From: Actinomycetota bacterium
Lineage (GTDB): Bacteria; Actinomycetota; Actinomycetes; Nanopelagicales; Nanopelagicaceae
DNA: 36,280 nt
Assembly: GCA_010030895.1 (NCBI GenBank)
Contig: RHBS01000006.1
Span: 1 to 36,280 of the forward strand
Reading direction: 5' to 3'
The notes beneath the pieces were generated by a model. The model ran no database searches. It saw nothing but the letters and a program-made list of their open reading frames with translations, and was not told where the DNA came from. Below are positions 7,823 through 16,896 of this stretch, piece after piece. The position numbers and the translations under genes are program-made. Numbering within the stretch: the stretch's first letter is position 1; every line of letters begins with the position of its first letter.

Positions 7823-9260
7823 TGCTAACCTCCTTTATTAAATCTTCGATCTCTTCTTTTAGACCAGGTATTTCATTTTTTGAAAGGCCAGCCACTTGAG
7901 TTTTCTTACCTTGCTTTACCCAAATTCTTCGCTGCCTAGTAAAAAGTGAAATCAATAACCCTAAGATCGCAAGTATTGCACCAATCAGCGCATAATTCTT
8001 TCCCGGATCACTAACTATTTGTAAGTTAACCCAAGAATTCCATCCTGTAAATGTGATACTCCCCTCACCAAAATCATAAGTTTCATTTAGAGATAAGGCT
8101 TTTAGCCCAATTCTTTCCATATTGGTGGTGTTAATTCGATATACAGATTGTGGAACTCCAGAATCTAAACCTAAATCACCTTTCCAGATAGAAAATAATA
8201 ATCTTGGATCTAAAACTTCCGGGTATGAGGAAAAACCACCGCGAATTGGATCTCGGTCAGCAGTTGGTAAGAAAGAACTTACAAATCCAATTTGCGGCTG
8301 CATATCTGGAACTTTTATAGCTCCAATTGAAGATAAATTACTATCTTGAGGCAAAAATGGAGTAGGTCCTTCAAATACAACTTTACCTTGTTTATTTTTT
8401 ACAATTACGATTGGTGAATATCCGTTTGCTTGTAAATAAATTTTGGTATTTCCATAAGTAAGTGGCTGGTTTACTTTAATTATCTTTAACTGCTCTTTAG
8501 AGCCAGCAGGGTTTGCAGTAGATACGGTAAGAGTGTAATCAATCGGAGAATTAGTAACCGAGTCATATTGGGCTTGAAAATCTTTTACCGTAATTGAAAA
8601 TGGAGTAAGTGAGTCCTCTTTTTGATACTTGCCAAAACTAAGTAAATCATATGATGTTGGCGTGTTAATAAATCTATCGCCAACATTAAGTATTGCATCT
8701 CCCTTACTTCCAAGGAGTGAACCAATCCCTACCCCTATAAGAATTAAAACAAGTGATAAGTGAAAAAGCAGGTTACCACTCTCTCGCGCATACCCCTTTT
8801 CAGCTGATATCGAATGTTCTTCGCGCCTTACTCTAAATCCTTTTTTCTTTAAATATTTCTCAGCACCATCTAAATTAATCTTTTTAATCTCCGTGAAATT
8901 ATCTAATCGATCTAGATACTTTGGGGTAAGTGGAGGCTGAGCCCCTATAGCCTTAATATGTTCGATGCTGCGCGGAAGTACGCAGCCAATTAATGAAATA
9001 AAAAGTAATAGATAAATAGCGCTAAACCATGGTGAGCTATAAACCTCAAATAAACTTAATCGATCTAACCAAGGCGCCAGGGATGGATTATCAATAAAAT
9101 ATTGTTTAACTTGAAGTGGGTTTTGTGTCCGCTGCGGAAATAGTGAGCCAGGAATGGCAGCAATTCCTAGAAGCAGTAACAAAATCAAGGCAGTTCGCAT
9201 GCTAGTAAGTTGGCGCCAGCACCACCTAAGGAATGACCTGCTATCTAATACGGTACTCAT
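7812..9260 (-). CDS. resB: Cytochrome c biogenesis protein ResB
   Basis: Membrane component of the System II cytochrome c synthetase, working with CcsB. N-terminal hydrophobic helices (ALILLLLLGIAAIPGSLF, AIYLLLFISLIGCVLP) with the characteristic PGSLFPQR, then a third helix near residue 170, a large extracytoplasmic domain and a C-terminal helix (ALIGAILAILGLLISLF) before a charged tail. The ORF track begins at a TTG, but the next codon is ATG within TGATG, overlapping the ccdA stop by one base; I take the ATG (482 residues). Located between ccdA and ccsB as in other actinobacteria. Some ResB proteins bind heme; no CxxCH motif is seen here. Confidence 0.9.
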   Translation of the reverse strand: MSTVLDSRSFLRWCWRQLTSMRTALILLLLLGIAAIPGSLFPQRTQNPLQVKQYFIDNPSLAPWLDRLSLFEVYSSPWFSAIYLLLFISLIGCVLPRSIEHIKAIGAQPPLTPKYLDRLDNFTEIKKINLDGAEKYLKKKGFRVRREEHSISAEKGYARESGNLLFHLSLVLILIGVGIGSLLGSKGDAILNVGDRFINTPTSYDLLSFGKYQKEDSLTPFSITVKDFQAQYDSVTNSPIDYTLTVSTANPAGSKEQLKIIKVNQPLTYGNTKIYLQANGYSPIVIVKNKQGKVVFEGPTPFLPQDSNLSSIGAIKVPDMQPQIGFVSSFLPTADRDPIRGGFSSYPEVLDPRLLFSIWKGDLGLDSGVPQSVYRINTTNMERIGLKALSLNETYDFGEGSITFTGWNSWVNLQIVSDPGKNYALIGAILAILGLLISLFTRQRRIWVKQGKKTQVAGLSKNEIPGLKEEIEDLIKEVSSER

Positions 9261-9991
9261 CAAATCAAAGGGATAAATCCGGAAATTAAATCTCTTAGGG
9301 AATTCATGAGTTGATCCCAGAGATTACTCACCTGCAATAAACCAATTAAAATTAATAGTCCCCCGCCTATCTTTGTCACTAAACCACCATTACGAGCAAC
9401 TAATTTGCGAAATGGTTCTGCTTTATCTAAAAACAAGCCCATCAATATAAAAGGCAGGCCTAAGCCTGCACAGTAGGCAGCCGAAAGGATTGCACCACGT
9501 TGTGCAGTTGCACTTTCAAAAGCTAAAACCTGAACTGCACCTAATGTTGGGCCAATACAAGGCGTCCAGCCAATCCCAAAAGCAAATCCAATAAATGGCG
9601 CAAAAATCAATCCAGTTTTAGTTTTAATATTTGGTTTATAACTTCTATAAAACTTCTCAGTAAATATAAAAACTAATCCAAGAAAAACAGTGATTAATCC
9701 TAAAATTATTGATAATACTCTTGAATTCTGCGAAATGATTGATCCAAGTTGACCAAAAAGTAACCCATAAGAAATAAACAACAAAGTAAAACCGGAAACA
9801 AAGAGAATTGATCCAAGAAAAACTCTACCTTTACTTTTCACCGAAGCCATTCCAGATGCATAAGATAAATAACCTGGTACTAGTGGAATAACACAAGGTG
9901 AAAAGAATGAAACAATGCCAGCCAGAGCTGCAATACCCATTGCAACTAAAAGGTTGCCATCAAATATCTGATTTATAAATAGCTCACGCAT
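9260..9991 (-). CDS. ccdA: Cytochrome c biogenesis thiol transporter CcdA
   Basis: Six-helix DsbD-family membrane protein carrying reducing power from cytoplasmic thioredoxin to the outer face, here probably to the ResA-like protein next door. Both redox cysteines are visible in the pseudo-repeated motifs FFSPCVIPLVPGYLSYASG (near residue 32) and GIGWTPCIGPTLGAVQVLA (near residue 142). The 243-residue length is typical. ATG start in an eight-base overlap with the resA-like gene (ATGCGTGA), and a one-base overlap with resB, suggesting translational coupling along the operon. Confidence 0.93.
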   Translation of the reverse strand: MRELFINQIFDGNLLVAMGIAALAGIVSFFSPCVIPLVPGYLSYASGMASVKSKGRVFLGSILFVSGFTLLFISYGLLFGQLGSIISQNSRVLSIILGLITVFLGLVFIFTEKFYRSYKPNIKTKTGLIFAPFIGFAFGIGWTPCIGPTLGAVQVLAFESATAQRGAILSAAYCAGLGLPFILMGLFLDKAEPFRKLVARNGGLVTKIGGGLLILIGLLQVSNLWDQLMNSLRDLISGFIPLI

Positions 9992-10523
9992 CAGCTAAAA
10001 CCTTATCCAACATTTTTCTTAGGCCAGCAACTGTTACTTCGCCGCTGATTCGAACTGCTACCTTTCCATTTTTATCAATTATTAAAGTCGTCGGAATAGC
10101 ATTTGGAATAAGTGAGCCACTAAATCCTAATAGGATTGAATCATCTATAAAGGTTGGGTAAGTAATTTTAAAATTTTCATAAAATGCCTTTGCAGAAGAT
10201 AGATTATCTCTAGTCAGAATTCCTGCAAATTGAACTTCGGGGTACTGAATTGAAAAATCCTGTAGCACCGGAGCTTCAGCTCTGCATGGAGCGCACCATG
10301 ATGCCCACACATTAATTACAGAAACTCGATTGGGATCTAAGGTGATTTCGCCAGAAGTTAAAGTAGGGCCAGAGATTTTAGGAGCAGTTTTCCGATCCGG
10401 TTTATCTAAAAAAAGTGAAACACCACTACCGGATACAAATGCATTTTCACTTTGAATAGTAGACCCAGGATTTGAACAACTAGTTACCATCAATACCATT
10501 AAAAAAACCGATACGAGTCTCAT
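9984..10523 (-). CDS. resA: ResA/TlpA-like thioredoxin lipoprotein
   Basis: Predicted lipoprotein with the signal MRLVSVFLMVLMVTSC; the VTSC lipobox gives Cys16 as lipidation site. The mature protein is a thioredoxin fold with active site WASWCAPCRAE near residue 73 and the cis-proline region IPNAIPTTLIIDKNGKVA. It should reduce the CxxCH cysteines of apocytochrome c outside the membrane, re-reduced by CcdA. 179 residues, within family range. It overlaps the upstream phosphatase by four bases (ATGA) and ccdA by eight. The equivalent in M. tuberculosis is Rv0526. A more general extracytoplasmic thiol reductase role cannot be excluded. Confidence 0.87.
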   Translation of the reverse strand: MRLVSVFLMVLMVTSCSNPGSTIQSENAFVSGSGVSLFLDKPDRKTAPKISGPTLTSGEITLDPNRVSVINVWASWCAPCRAEAPVLQDFSIQYPEVQFAGILTRDNLSSAKAFYENFKITYPTFIDDSILLGFSGSLIPNAIPTTLIIDKNGKVAVRISGEVTVAGLRKMLDKVLADA

Positions 10524-11143
10524 GATTTTTTTGGTAATAAATACTTTGCTGGTTCAGAGTAAGAAACAGAGGTAATCATTCCTTCACTATCAAGTTCGAA
10601 TGAGGTTACAGAAGCCAAAGTACATTCTCGTTTGCGAGGATCATGCAAGAGTCTGCGACCTTCTATTGCTGAACGTAAAATCCAAATTGGTAGTTGATGT
10701 GAAACACATATCGCATCCTTACCTCCTGCTGCATCCCTGGCTAAAAATAATGCCTTGAGCATTCTGCGAATTAACTCCTCATATGGCTCACCCCACGATG
10801 GACGCCATGGATTCCAAAGGTGCCGCCAAGCTTTAGGATGGCGAAGAACGCCACTTCCTAATTCAAACTTTTCTCCTTCAAAAATGTTTCGTGCTTCGAT
10901 TAAATTTGAATCAGTGGTCAAACTTAAATTATGTTTAGTAATAATTGGTGCGACTGTTTCTTGCGCTCGTTGTAATGGTGATGAGTGAATTGCTCCTAGA
11001 TTAAGCGAAGTAGACCAGTCGGCAATTGTTTTTGCCATTTGTATGCCACGATCACTTAATCGCCATCCTGGTTGCAGACCATAGAGAATTTTCTCTGGAT
11101 TATGAACCTCTCCATGTCTAATGAAATGAATGCTCTGAGCCAT
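10520..11143 (-). CDS. Histidine phosphatase family protein (phosphoglycerate mutase-like)
   Basis: The phosphohistidine motif HFIRHGEVHNPEK is at the N-terminus, the HSSPLQRAQET motif near residue 55 and the second catalytic histidine in ICVSHQLPIWIL near residue 147. This is the branch 2-like broad-specificity phosphatase/mutase superfamily; the 207 residues fit. The substrate is unknown. It is the first gene of the cytochrome c maturation operon, as Rv0525 is in M. tuberculosis, so a conserved link exists but its biochemical basis is not evident. The ATG follows TATGCT by exactly six bases, suggesting a leaderless transcript. A glycolytic role is unlikely from length and context. Confidence 0.85.
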   Translation of the reverse strand: MAQSIHFIRHGEVHNPEKILYGLQPGWRLSDRGIQMAKTIADWSTSLNLGAIHSSPLQRAQETVAPIITKHNLSLTTDSNLIEARNIFEGEKFELGSGVLRHPKAWRHLWNPWRPSWGEPYEELIRRMLKALFLARDAAGGKDAICVSHQLPIWILRSAIEGRRLLHDPRKRECTLASVTSFELDSEGMITSVSYSEPAKYLLPKKS

Positions 11144-11149
11144 GTCTTA

Positions 11150-11155
11150 AGCATA
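11150..11155 (-). promoter_or_regulatory. -10 element of a leaderless promoter for the cytochrome c operon
   Basis: On the minus strand the sequence is TATGCT-TAAGAC-ATG. The hexamer is exactly six bases before the phosphatase start codon, placing transcription initiation on the start codon. No Shine-Dalgarno is present. The divergent -10 of the HAD gene is 26 bases away, so both promoters share a 50-bp intergenic region. Confidence 0.55.
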
Positions 11156-11181
11156 AAGCAGAAGATTTATCGCTTGTTCGC

Positions 11182-11187
11182 TATGGT
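11182..11187 (+). promoter_or_regulatory. -10 element of a leaderless promoter for the HAD phosphatase gene
   Basis: TATGGT-AGTGAT-ATG: the hexamer ends six bases before the ATG at 11194, with no Shine-Dalgarno. It faces the divergent leaderless promoter at 11150-11155. Confidence 0.55.
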
Positions 11188-11193
11188 AGTGAT

Positions 11194-11964
11194 ATGACGC
11201 TCACGGAAAAGCGAGTTGCGTTCTTTGATGTAGATAACACCCTATTAAGGGGGTCGACCCTATTTTTTCTGGGACGAGGAATGTATCAAAGGGGATTTTT
11301 CACAAAGAAAGATATCTCAGCATTTGTACTGGCAAACTTAAGGTATCGGTTGACTGGAAAAGAAAATAAAGAAGAAATAGTTAGATTTCAAAATGCAGCT
11401 TGTGAATTTATTAAAGGCCATAACGTTGTTGAAATTGAGAAAATTGGACAAGAAATATATGAAGAGTACGTCTCTCCTGCTATTTGGCAAGGAACTGTAG
11501 ATATTGCCAAAGAACACCTCTCAAAAAATGAGGAAGTTTGGCTGGTAACTGCAACGCCAGTTGATATGGCTAATTTAATAGCAAAACGTCTCGGCTTTAC
11601 CGGCGCACTAGGAACTAAGGCTGAGATTAAAAATGGTATTTATACTGGGAAAATGATTGGAAATTTACTTCATGGTAAAGAGAAAGCTTCAGCAATTAAA
11701 GAATTGGCACTCTTAAGCGGATTTGATTTAAAAAATTGCTACGCCTATTCAGATTCACATCACGATATTCCTCTTCTAGAGTCAGTTGGAAACCCAAGAG
11801 TAATAAACCCAGATGCCCTACTTGAGATACGTGCTTATCGAGATAACTGGCCAGTTTATGATTTTAGGCGGGCTCGTAAATTGAAAAAGTTATTAGGTCC
11901 TACCGCCGGAAGAATCGCAGCCGCTATATCCCTGATCTCGCCAAGAAAGCATAGAGGTAAGTAG
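11194..11964 (+). CDS. HAD-IB family phosphatase (SerB1-like)
   Basis: Haloacid dehalogenase superfamily hydrolase. Motif I is AFFDVDNTLLRGST (nucleophile Asp in DVDNT), motif II is WLVTATP, motif III includes HGKEKASAIKEL and motif IV is AYSDSHHDIPLLE. The C-terminal INPDALLEIRAYRDNWPV is shared by the actinobacterial SerB1/Rv0505c group, annotated as HAD-IB hydrolases; the name phosphoserine phosphatase is often applied but the real substrate is uncertain. 256 residues, no membrane helix. It has its own apparent leaderless promoter and is followed 32 bases later by the XPB-associated gene. Confidence 0.87.
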   Translation: MTLTEKRVAFFDVDNTLLRGSTLFFLGRGMYQRGFFTKKDISAFVLANLRYRLTGKENKEEIVRFQNAACEFIKGHNVVEIEKIGQEIYEEYVSPAIWQGTVDIAKEHLSKNEEVWLVTATPVDMANLIAKRLGFTGALGTKAEIKNGIYTGKMIGNLLHGKEKASAIKELALLSGFDLKNCYAYSDSHHDIPLLESVGNPRVINPDALLEIRAYRDNWPVYDFRRARKLKKLLGPTAGRIAAAISLISPRKHRGK

Positions 11965-11996
11965 GGTAGAGAAAACCCGAGTAAAGTAGGCCAGTT

Positions 11997-14189
11997 ATGT
12001 CAAAGCTAGCCATTACTTTTGCAGATGAGCTTCGCGCGCGCTCAGATGATGATTTAGCTGCACTATTTAAACTTCGACCCGATTTAGTAACACCGGTTCC
12101 AAATGATTTCACAGCACTTGCCGCGCGAGCAACCTCAACTCCATCTTTGGTAAGAGCATTAGATTCACTTAACCTTTGGCACTATCAAATAATTGAAGCT
12201 GCTTGCGTTTTAGCTGAACCATTTAAGAAATCTGAAATTGTTAGTATCACAAGTCAAGAAAGTAATTTCGCTTTAGATTATTTGTGGCAAATGGGATTAC
12301 TTTATAAAGAAGGAAATAACTTTCGAACACCAGTCAACCTAAAATTACTAATTGGTGACGAGCCAATAGGATTAGGTCCGGAGTTAGGCAGTAAAGTAGA
12401 TTTTAGTAAGTTAAAAGATGTACCGAAGAGTTCTGCAGAGGTACTTTCAAAATTAATTTGGGGCCCACCAAGAGGACAAATTTCAAACATCAAAAAACCT
12501 GGTACAGCCATTGGTTGGTTGCTAGAAAACAATATTTTGGTAGCGCTTGATTCAAATACTGTTGCACTCCCACGAGAGTATGCAATTAAGTTACGAGGAG
12601 ATAAAGTTCATAAGGAGTTAAGTTCAAAACCAATTAAATTAACTGGTAAAACTGTAACTCAAAAACAAGCAGATCTTGCTGCAATAGCGAATATTTCAAC
12701 AATTTTAAGATGGTGTGAAGAATTCTTACATAATTTGTCAGATGAACCCCCAACTGCATTACGAACTGGTGGGATCGGTGTTAGGGAGTTAAAAAGAATT
12801 GCTGAACATCTTGGCGTTGAAGAAAACTGTGTAGGTTTTATCGCAGAACTTTGTTACTTAGCTGGATTAGTTGTAATTGATCCAGATGATCAAATTCTTC
12901 CTACAAGTTCATTTGATATTTGGTTATCAAAACCTTCAGAGGAGCGATGGTATTCACTTGTCGTGTTATGGCTAGATACTTCACGAGTTAGCGGATTAAT
13001 TGGCAGAGGACCTGATAAAAACATTGCACCCCTTGGACCAGAGTTAGATCGGGCGGGAGCCTCGCTGATAAAGCGAACAACACTAAAGATTTTATTTGAG
13101 AATTTAGAGGTTTCACCTGAGATACCTTCGATCAAAGAAATAGTTAAATGGTGGAACCCGCAAAGATTTAATGGTGATTTTGTTGATTGGAGTTTACGTG
13201 AGGCTGAATGGCTAGGCATAACTGGCCAAGGAGCACTATCCACCTTTGGACAAAATTTATTACTGTCAAAAGAAGAATTAGGTATTGAATCTGCTCTTCC
13301 AAATCCTGTTGACCATATTTTAATTCAAGCAGACAACTCTGCCGTAGCACCAGGTCCACTAACAGCAGAGATCTCATCTGAAATGGGGACTATTGCTGAT
13401 ATTGAAAGTCGAGGAGGCGCAACTGTATATCGCTTTAGTGAAGCCTCTATTAGGCGAGGATTAGATCATGGAAAAACTGGGGATCAGATTAAAACTTTTC
13501 TAACAAAGACTTCTAAAACCCCAATGCCGCAACCATTAGAGTATTTAATTACAGATGTTGCCAAAAGACATGGCAAGTTAAGAGTTGGCTCTGCGCACGC
13601 ATATATTAGATGCGAAGATGAGGGATTAATTCAACAAATTTTGCATGATAAAAAGTGTGAACACTTAAGGCTTAGAAGAATTGCCCCGCAGGTATTAGCT
13701 ACGGATTTTGAGTTACCTGAAGTAATAACAGAATTGCGCGAGTATGGATACTTACCTGCCGCAGAAAATGCAAGTGGTATCTTACTTTCACAACCAAATT
13801 TAAGACGAGCTAAATCAAGACCTAAGCCGCCCAGAATTATCGCTGAATTTTCTGCACCAAAAGAGAGTGTTATAGCCTCAGCAGTAAAGACAATCAGAGC
13901 CGGCGAGCGCAGTCGAAAAGTAGAGCCAATAGTCCCTGGTACATCTTCTAACGAAACTCTAGCCTTGATTAATCAATACATTAATAACCAGCAAACAATT
14001 GCAATTAGTTATGCAGACAATAATGGTGGGGTTATAAATCGAATTATTGAACCTATCTCAATATCACTTGGGACATTAACTGCCAAAGATGAGGCCTCAG
14101 GAGAGATTACGCAGTTTCGTATACCTAGAATCAATGGAGTAGCGCCAGCCTTCACCATTTCCCAAAATAAGGCAGACTTAGACCTATGA
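11997..14189 (+). CDS. XPB-associated protein (Helicase_C_3 domain with WYL-like C-terminus)
   Basis: A 730-residue protein resembling the actinobacterial family next to XPB (Rv0862c in M. tuberculosis). The N-terminal 430 residues are helical, winged-helix-like segments such as SLNLWHYQIIEAACVLA. Residues about 440-590 look like the XPB/Ssl2 N-terminal (Helicase_C_3) domain: LIQADNSAVAPGPL, GGATVYRFSEASIRRGLD and HGKLRVGSAHAYIRCED. Residues about 654-730 look WYL-like (INQYINNQQTIAISYAD, IEPISISLG). Function is unestablished; a partner or regulator of the XPB helicase is likely from conserved adjacency. It overlaps the M20 gene by four bases (ATGA). A TAAAGT lies nine bases before the ATG as a possible near-leaderless promoter. 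Confidence 0.82.
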   Translation: MSKLAITFADELRARSDDDLAALFKLRPDLVTPVPNDFTALAARATSTPSLVRALDSLNLWHYQIIEAACVLAEPFKKSEIVSITSQESNFALDYLWQMGLLYKEGNNFRTPVNLKLLIGDEPIGLGPELGSKVDFSKLKDVPKSSAEVLSKLIWGPPRGQISNIKKPGTAIGWLLENNILVALDSNTVALPREYAIKLRGDKVHKELSSKPIKLTGKTVTQKQADLAAIANISTILRWCEEFLHNLSDEPPTALRTGGIGVRELKRIAEHLGVEENCVGFIAELCYLAGLVVIDPDDQILPTSSFDIWLSKPSEERWYSLVVLWLDTSRVSGLIGRGPDKNIAPLGPELDRAGASLIKRTTLKILFENLEVSPEIPSIKEIVKWWNPQRFNGDFVDWSLREAEWLGITGQGALSTFGQNLLLSKEELGIESALPNPVDHILIQADNSAVAPGPLTAEISSEMGTIADIESRGGATVYRFSEASIRRGLDHGKTGDQIKTFLTKTSKTPMPQPLEYLITDVAKRHGKLRVGSAHAYIRCEDEGLIQQILHDKKCEHLRLRRIAPQVLATDFELPEVITELREYGYLPAAENASGILLSQPNLRRAKSRPKPPRIIAEFSAPKESVIASAVKTIRAGERSRKVEPIVPGTSSNETLALINQYINNQQTIAISYADNNGGVINRIIEPISISLGTLTAKDEASGEITQFRIPRINGVAPAFTISQNKADLDL

Positions 14190-15250
14190 GTGCAATTTCA
14201 GCGATCCAAAGGTTAGTTGAGTGCGAATCGCCTACCGAAGACCTTTCAGCATGCCATTTAGTTGTAGATCTTGCTGTTGAGATTGCAAATGAGGTTTTAT
14301 CAACACCTGCTGAAAAAATAATTGAAAATGGAAGACCAATATTTTGGTGGGGATCAAAAAAACCAAAAATCACTTTGCTTTGTCATTTAGATACTGTTTG
14401 GCCGAAGGGCTCCTTTAATCCAATCTGGCAAATCAAAGGTGATACTGCAACTGGGCCTGGTGTATTTGATATGAAAGCCGGATTTATTCAAGCGCTTTAC
14501 GCAATTGCAAATTTAAATAATATTAGTGACAAAGTTGCTTTGATTGCTACAACTGATGAAGAGACTGGTAGTACTTCATCAAAAGATTTGATTATTAGGT
14601 TGGCTAAGTCTTCAGAAGCAGTTTTGGTATTTGAAGCATCACTGGATGGCAAAGTTAAAACAGGTCGTAAAGGTACTGCCATGTATCAGGTTGCAGTTAC
14701 CGGAAAAGCTTCTCATGCTGGCCTTGAACCTGAAAAGGGAGTTAATGCCACTACCGAATTGGCAAAGCTTGTGATGCAAATATCTGCTTTTGAAAACTCT
14801 AAATTTGGTACCACAGTTGTACCAACTGTTATGCAATCAGGAACAACTACAAATACAGTTCCAGCGTTGGCCAAGTTAGATATTGATGTTAGATCCTTTA
14901 CCCTAGAAGAATTAAATAGAATAGATAAATCTATTAGAGAGTTAAGAAGTGATATTGCTGAAGTTAAAGTCAGTGGTGGAATTAGTCGACCACCTCTTGA
15001 AGAATCAAGCTGTAAAGAGTTATATGAAAAACTTGAAAAAGTTGCCAAAGGGCTAGGTTTAGAGCCAATAGGAAGTGCACATGTGGGTGGCGCTAGTGAT
15101 GGAAATATTGCAGCATCTACCGGTGTAAAGGTATTAGATGGATTGGGAGCGGTTGGTGTTGGGGCTCATGCGCCAAATGAATCAATCAAAATATCTTTAG
15201 TGGAGCCAAGAATTAAATTGATTTCAGCCTTTATTAGTGAGTTGCTTTAA
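14186..15250 (+). CDS. M20 family metallopeptidase (glutamate carboxypeptidase-like)
   Basis: Zinc-dependent exo/di-peptidase or deacylase of the ArgE/DapE/CPG2 group. Metal-site motifs in order: LLCHLDTVWPKGS (His ligand and Asp), GPGVFDMKAGFIQAL (bridging Asp), TTDEETGSTSS (catalytic Glu and ligand Glu), a FEAS ligand region, and the C-terminal AHVGGASDGN and GVGAHAPNESI (His ligand). The dimerisation lid lies near residues 170-280 (AVTGKASHAGLEPEKGVNA). 354 residues, no signal peptide, hence cytoplasmic. The closest look is the CPG2-like carboxypeptidase group, but the substrate cannot be read from sequence. It sits between the XPB-associated gene and XPB with overlaps of four bases and one base. 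Confidence 0.88.
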   Translation: MSAISAIQRLVECESPTEDLSACHLVVDLAVEIANEVLSTPAEKIIENGRPIFWWGSKKPKITLLCHLDTVWPKGSFNPIWQIKGDTATGPGVFDMKAGFIQALYAIANLNNISDKVALIATTDEETGSTSSKDLIIRLAKSSEAVLVFEASLDGKVKTGRKGTAMYQVAVTGKASHAGLEPEKGVNATTELAKLVMQISAFENSKFGTTVVPTVMQSGTTTNTVPALAKLDIDVRSFTLEELNRIDKSIRELRSDIAEVKVSGGISRPPLEESSCKELYEKLEKVAKGLGLEPIGSAHVGGASDGNIAASTGVKVLDGLGAVGVGAHAPNESIKISLVEPRIKLISAFISELL

Positions 15251-16896
15251 TGAGCGATGGCCCACTAATTGTTCAGAGTGATAAAACTCTATTACTTGAT
15301 ATCGACCATGTATTGTCTGATGAATGTCGTCGAGCAATCGCAGCCTTTGCTGAGTTAGAAAAATCTCCAGAACACATTCACACCTATCGATTAACTCCCC
15401 TAGGTTTATGGAATGCCAGAGCATCTGGACATGACGCTGAACAAGTAATTGATGTTCTAATTAAATACTCAAGATATGCAGTTCCACATTCACTTTTAGT
15501 TGATATCGCTGAAACGATGTCACGTTATGGTCGCTTACGGCTTGAAGCTCATCCAGTTCATGGCTTAATTCTGGTTTCCAATGATGCCGCTGTACTTAAG
15601 GAAGTGACAAGAGGAAAGAAAGTTGCACCAATGCTTGGCCTACAACTTGATGATGAAACCATAGTTGTTCATCCAGGACAGCGTGGTTTTTTAAAACAAG
15701 CTCTATTAAAACTAGGTTGGCCAGCTGAAGATTTTGCCGGATATGTTGATGGTGAGCACCATGAGATTGCGCTAAACCAAGATGGCTGGAAGATTAGAAA
15801 ATACCAGGAGTTAGCTGCTGAAGGATTTTGGCATGGAGGCTCTGGAGTAGTTGTACTGCCCTGCGGAGCCGGTAAAACTATTGTAGGAGCTGCTGCAATG
15901 GCACATGCAAAGGCAACAACATTAATTTTAGTTACAAACACAGTTGCTGCTAGGCAGTGGCGTGAGGAATTACTTAAACGCACTGATCTAAATGCCGATG
16001 ACATTGGCGAATATAGTGGGGCGAAAAAAGAGATCCGGCCAGTAACAATTGCTACTTATCAAGTGATGACCACTCGTAAAAAAGGTGTCTATGCACATTT
16101 AGATTTATTTGATGCAATCGATTGGGGCTTAATTATTTATGACGAAGTTCACCTATTGCCAGCTCCAATATTTAGATTTACGGCAGATATTCAATCCCGG
16201 CGGAGATTAGGTTTAACCGCGACCTTAGTTCGAGAAGATGGTATGGAAGGTGAAGTTTTTTCATTAATAGGGCCGAAAAGATTTGATGTACCTTGGAAAG
16301 AAATTGAAGCTCAGGGTTACATTGCTCCAGCCGATTGCGTTGAAGTAAGAATAACTTTAACTGATGCTGAACGATTAAATTATGCTACCGCTGAGCAAGA
16401 AGATAGATATAGATTTTGTGCTACTTCACAAACTAAAAAAGATGTTGCTATTGCACTTGCTAAACAACATGCCAATGATCAAGTTTTAGTTATTGGGCAA
16501 TACTTAGATCAATTAGACCAACTTTCAAATGAGTTAGGTGTTCCTGTAATTAAAGGTGATACTCCGATTAAAGAGCGAGAGCGTCTATTTGCTTTATTTA
16601 GAAGTGGTGAAATTAAATGTTTAGTGGTATCCAAGGTTGCCAACTTTTCTATTGATTTACCAGAAGCAACAATTGCCATCCAAGTATCTGGAACTTTTGG
16701 ATCTAGGCAAGAAGAAGCACAGAGATTAGGCAGAATTCTTAGGCCAAAAGCTGATGGCCGAGGTGCTCGTTTTTATTCGTTAGTTGCGCGCGACACGGTA
16801 GATCAAGATTTTGCCCAAAATCGACAGAGATTTTTAGCTGAACAAGGATATGCATATCGAATTATTGATGCAGATGAAGTATTAAATAAGAATTAA
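15250..16896 (+). CDS. XPB-type DNA repair helicase
   Basis: Superfamily 2 3'-5' DNA helicase of the bacterial XPB (ERCC3) family, related to TFIIH XPB. Motifs: Walker A PCGAGKT near residue 203, motif II DEVH near 297 (typical XPB variation of DEAH), motif III GLTATLVREDG containing the XPB-specific RED, and motifs V/VI SKVANFSIDLPEA and EEAQRLGRILRPK. 548 residues, matching Rv0861c-type proteins. Bacterial XPB unwinds damaged DNA, sometimes with the Bax1-like nuclease found in archaea; none is seen here. It starts within TAATG at the M20 stop, so it depends on the upstream message, and its 3' end overlaps the convergent glutaredoxin gene by four bases. Confidence 0.93.
   Translation: MSDGPLIVQSDKTLLLDIDHVLSDECRRAIAAFAELEKSPEHIHTYRLTPLGLWNARASGHDAEQVIDVLIKYSRYAVPHSLLVDIAETMSRYGRLRLEAHPVHGLILVSNDAAVLKEVTRGKKVAPMLGLQLDDETIVVHPGQRGFLKQALLKLGWPAEDFAGYVDGEHHEIALNQDGWKIRKYQELAAEGFWHGGSGVVVLPCGAGKTIVGAAAMAHAKATTLILVTNTVAARQWREELLKRTDLNADDIGEYSGAKKEIRPVTIATYQVMTTRKKGVYAHLDLFDAIDWGLIIYDEVHLLPAPIFRFTADIQSRRRLGLTATLVREDGMEGEVFSLIGPKRFDVPWKEIEAQGYIAPADCVEVRITLTDAERLNYATAEQEDRYRFCATSQTKKDVAIALAKQHANDQVLVIGQYLDQLDQLSNELGVPVIKGDTPIKERERLFALFRSGEIKCLVVSKVANFSIDLPEATIAIQVSGTFGSRQEEAQRLGRILRPKADGRGARFYSLVARDTVDQDFAQNRQRFLAEQGYAYRIIDADEVLNKN

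Noticed and set aside
16135-16150. DEVH instead of DEAH in the XPB helicase
   Set aside because: Valine at this place is common in the XPB family, so it does not signal loss of function.
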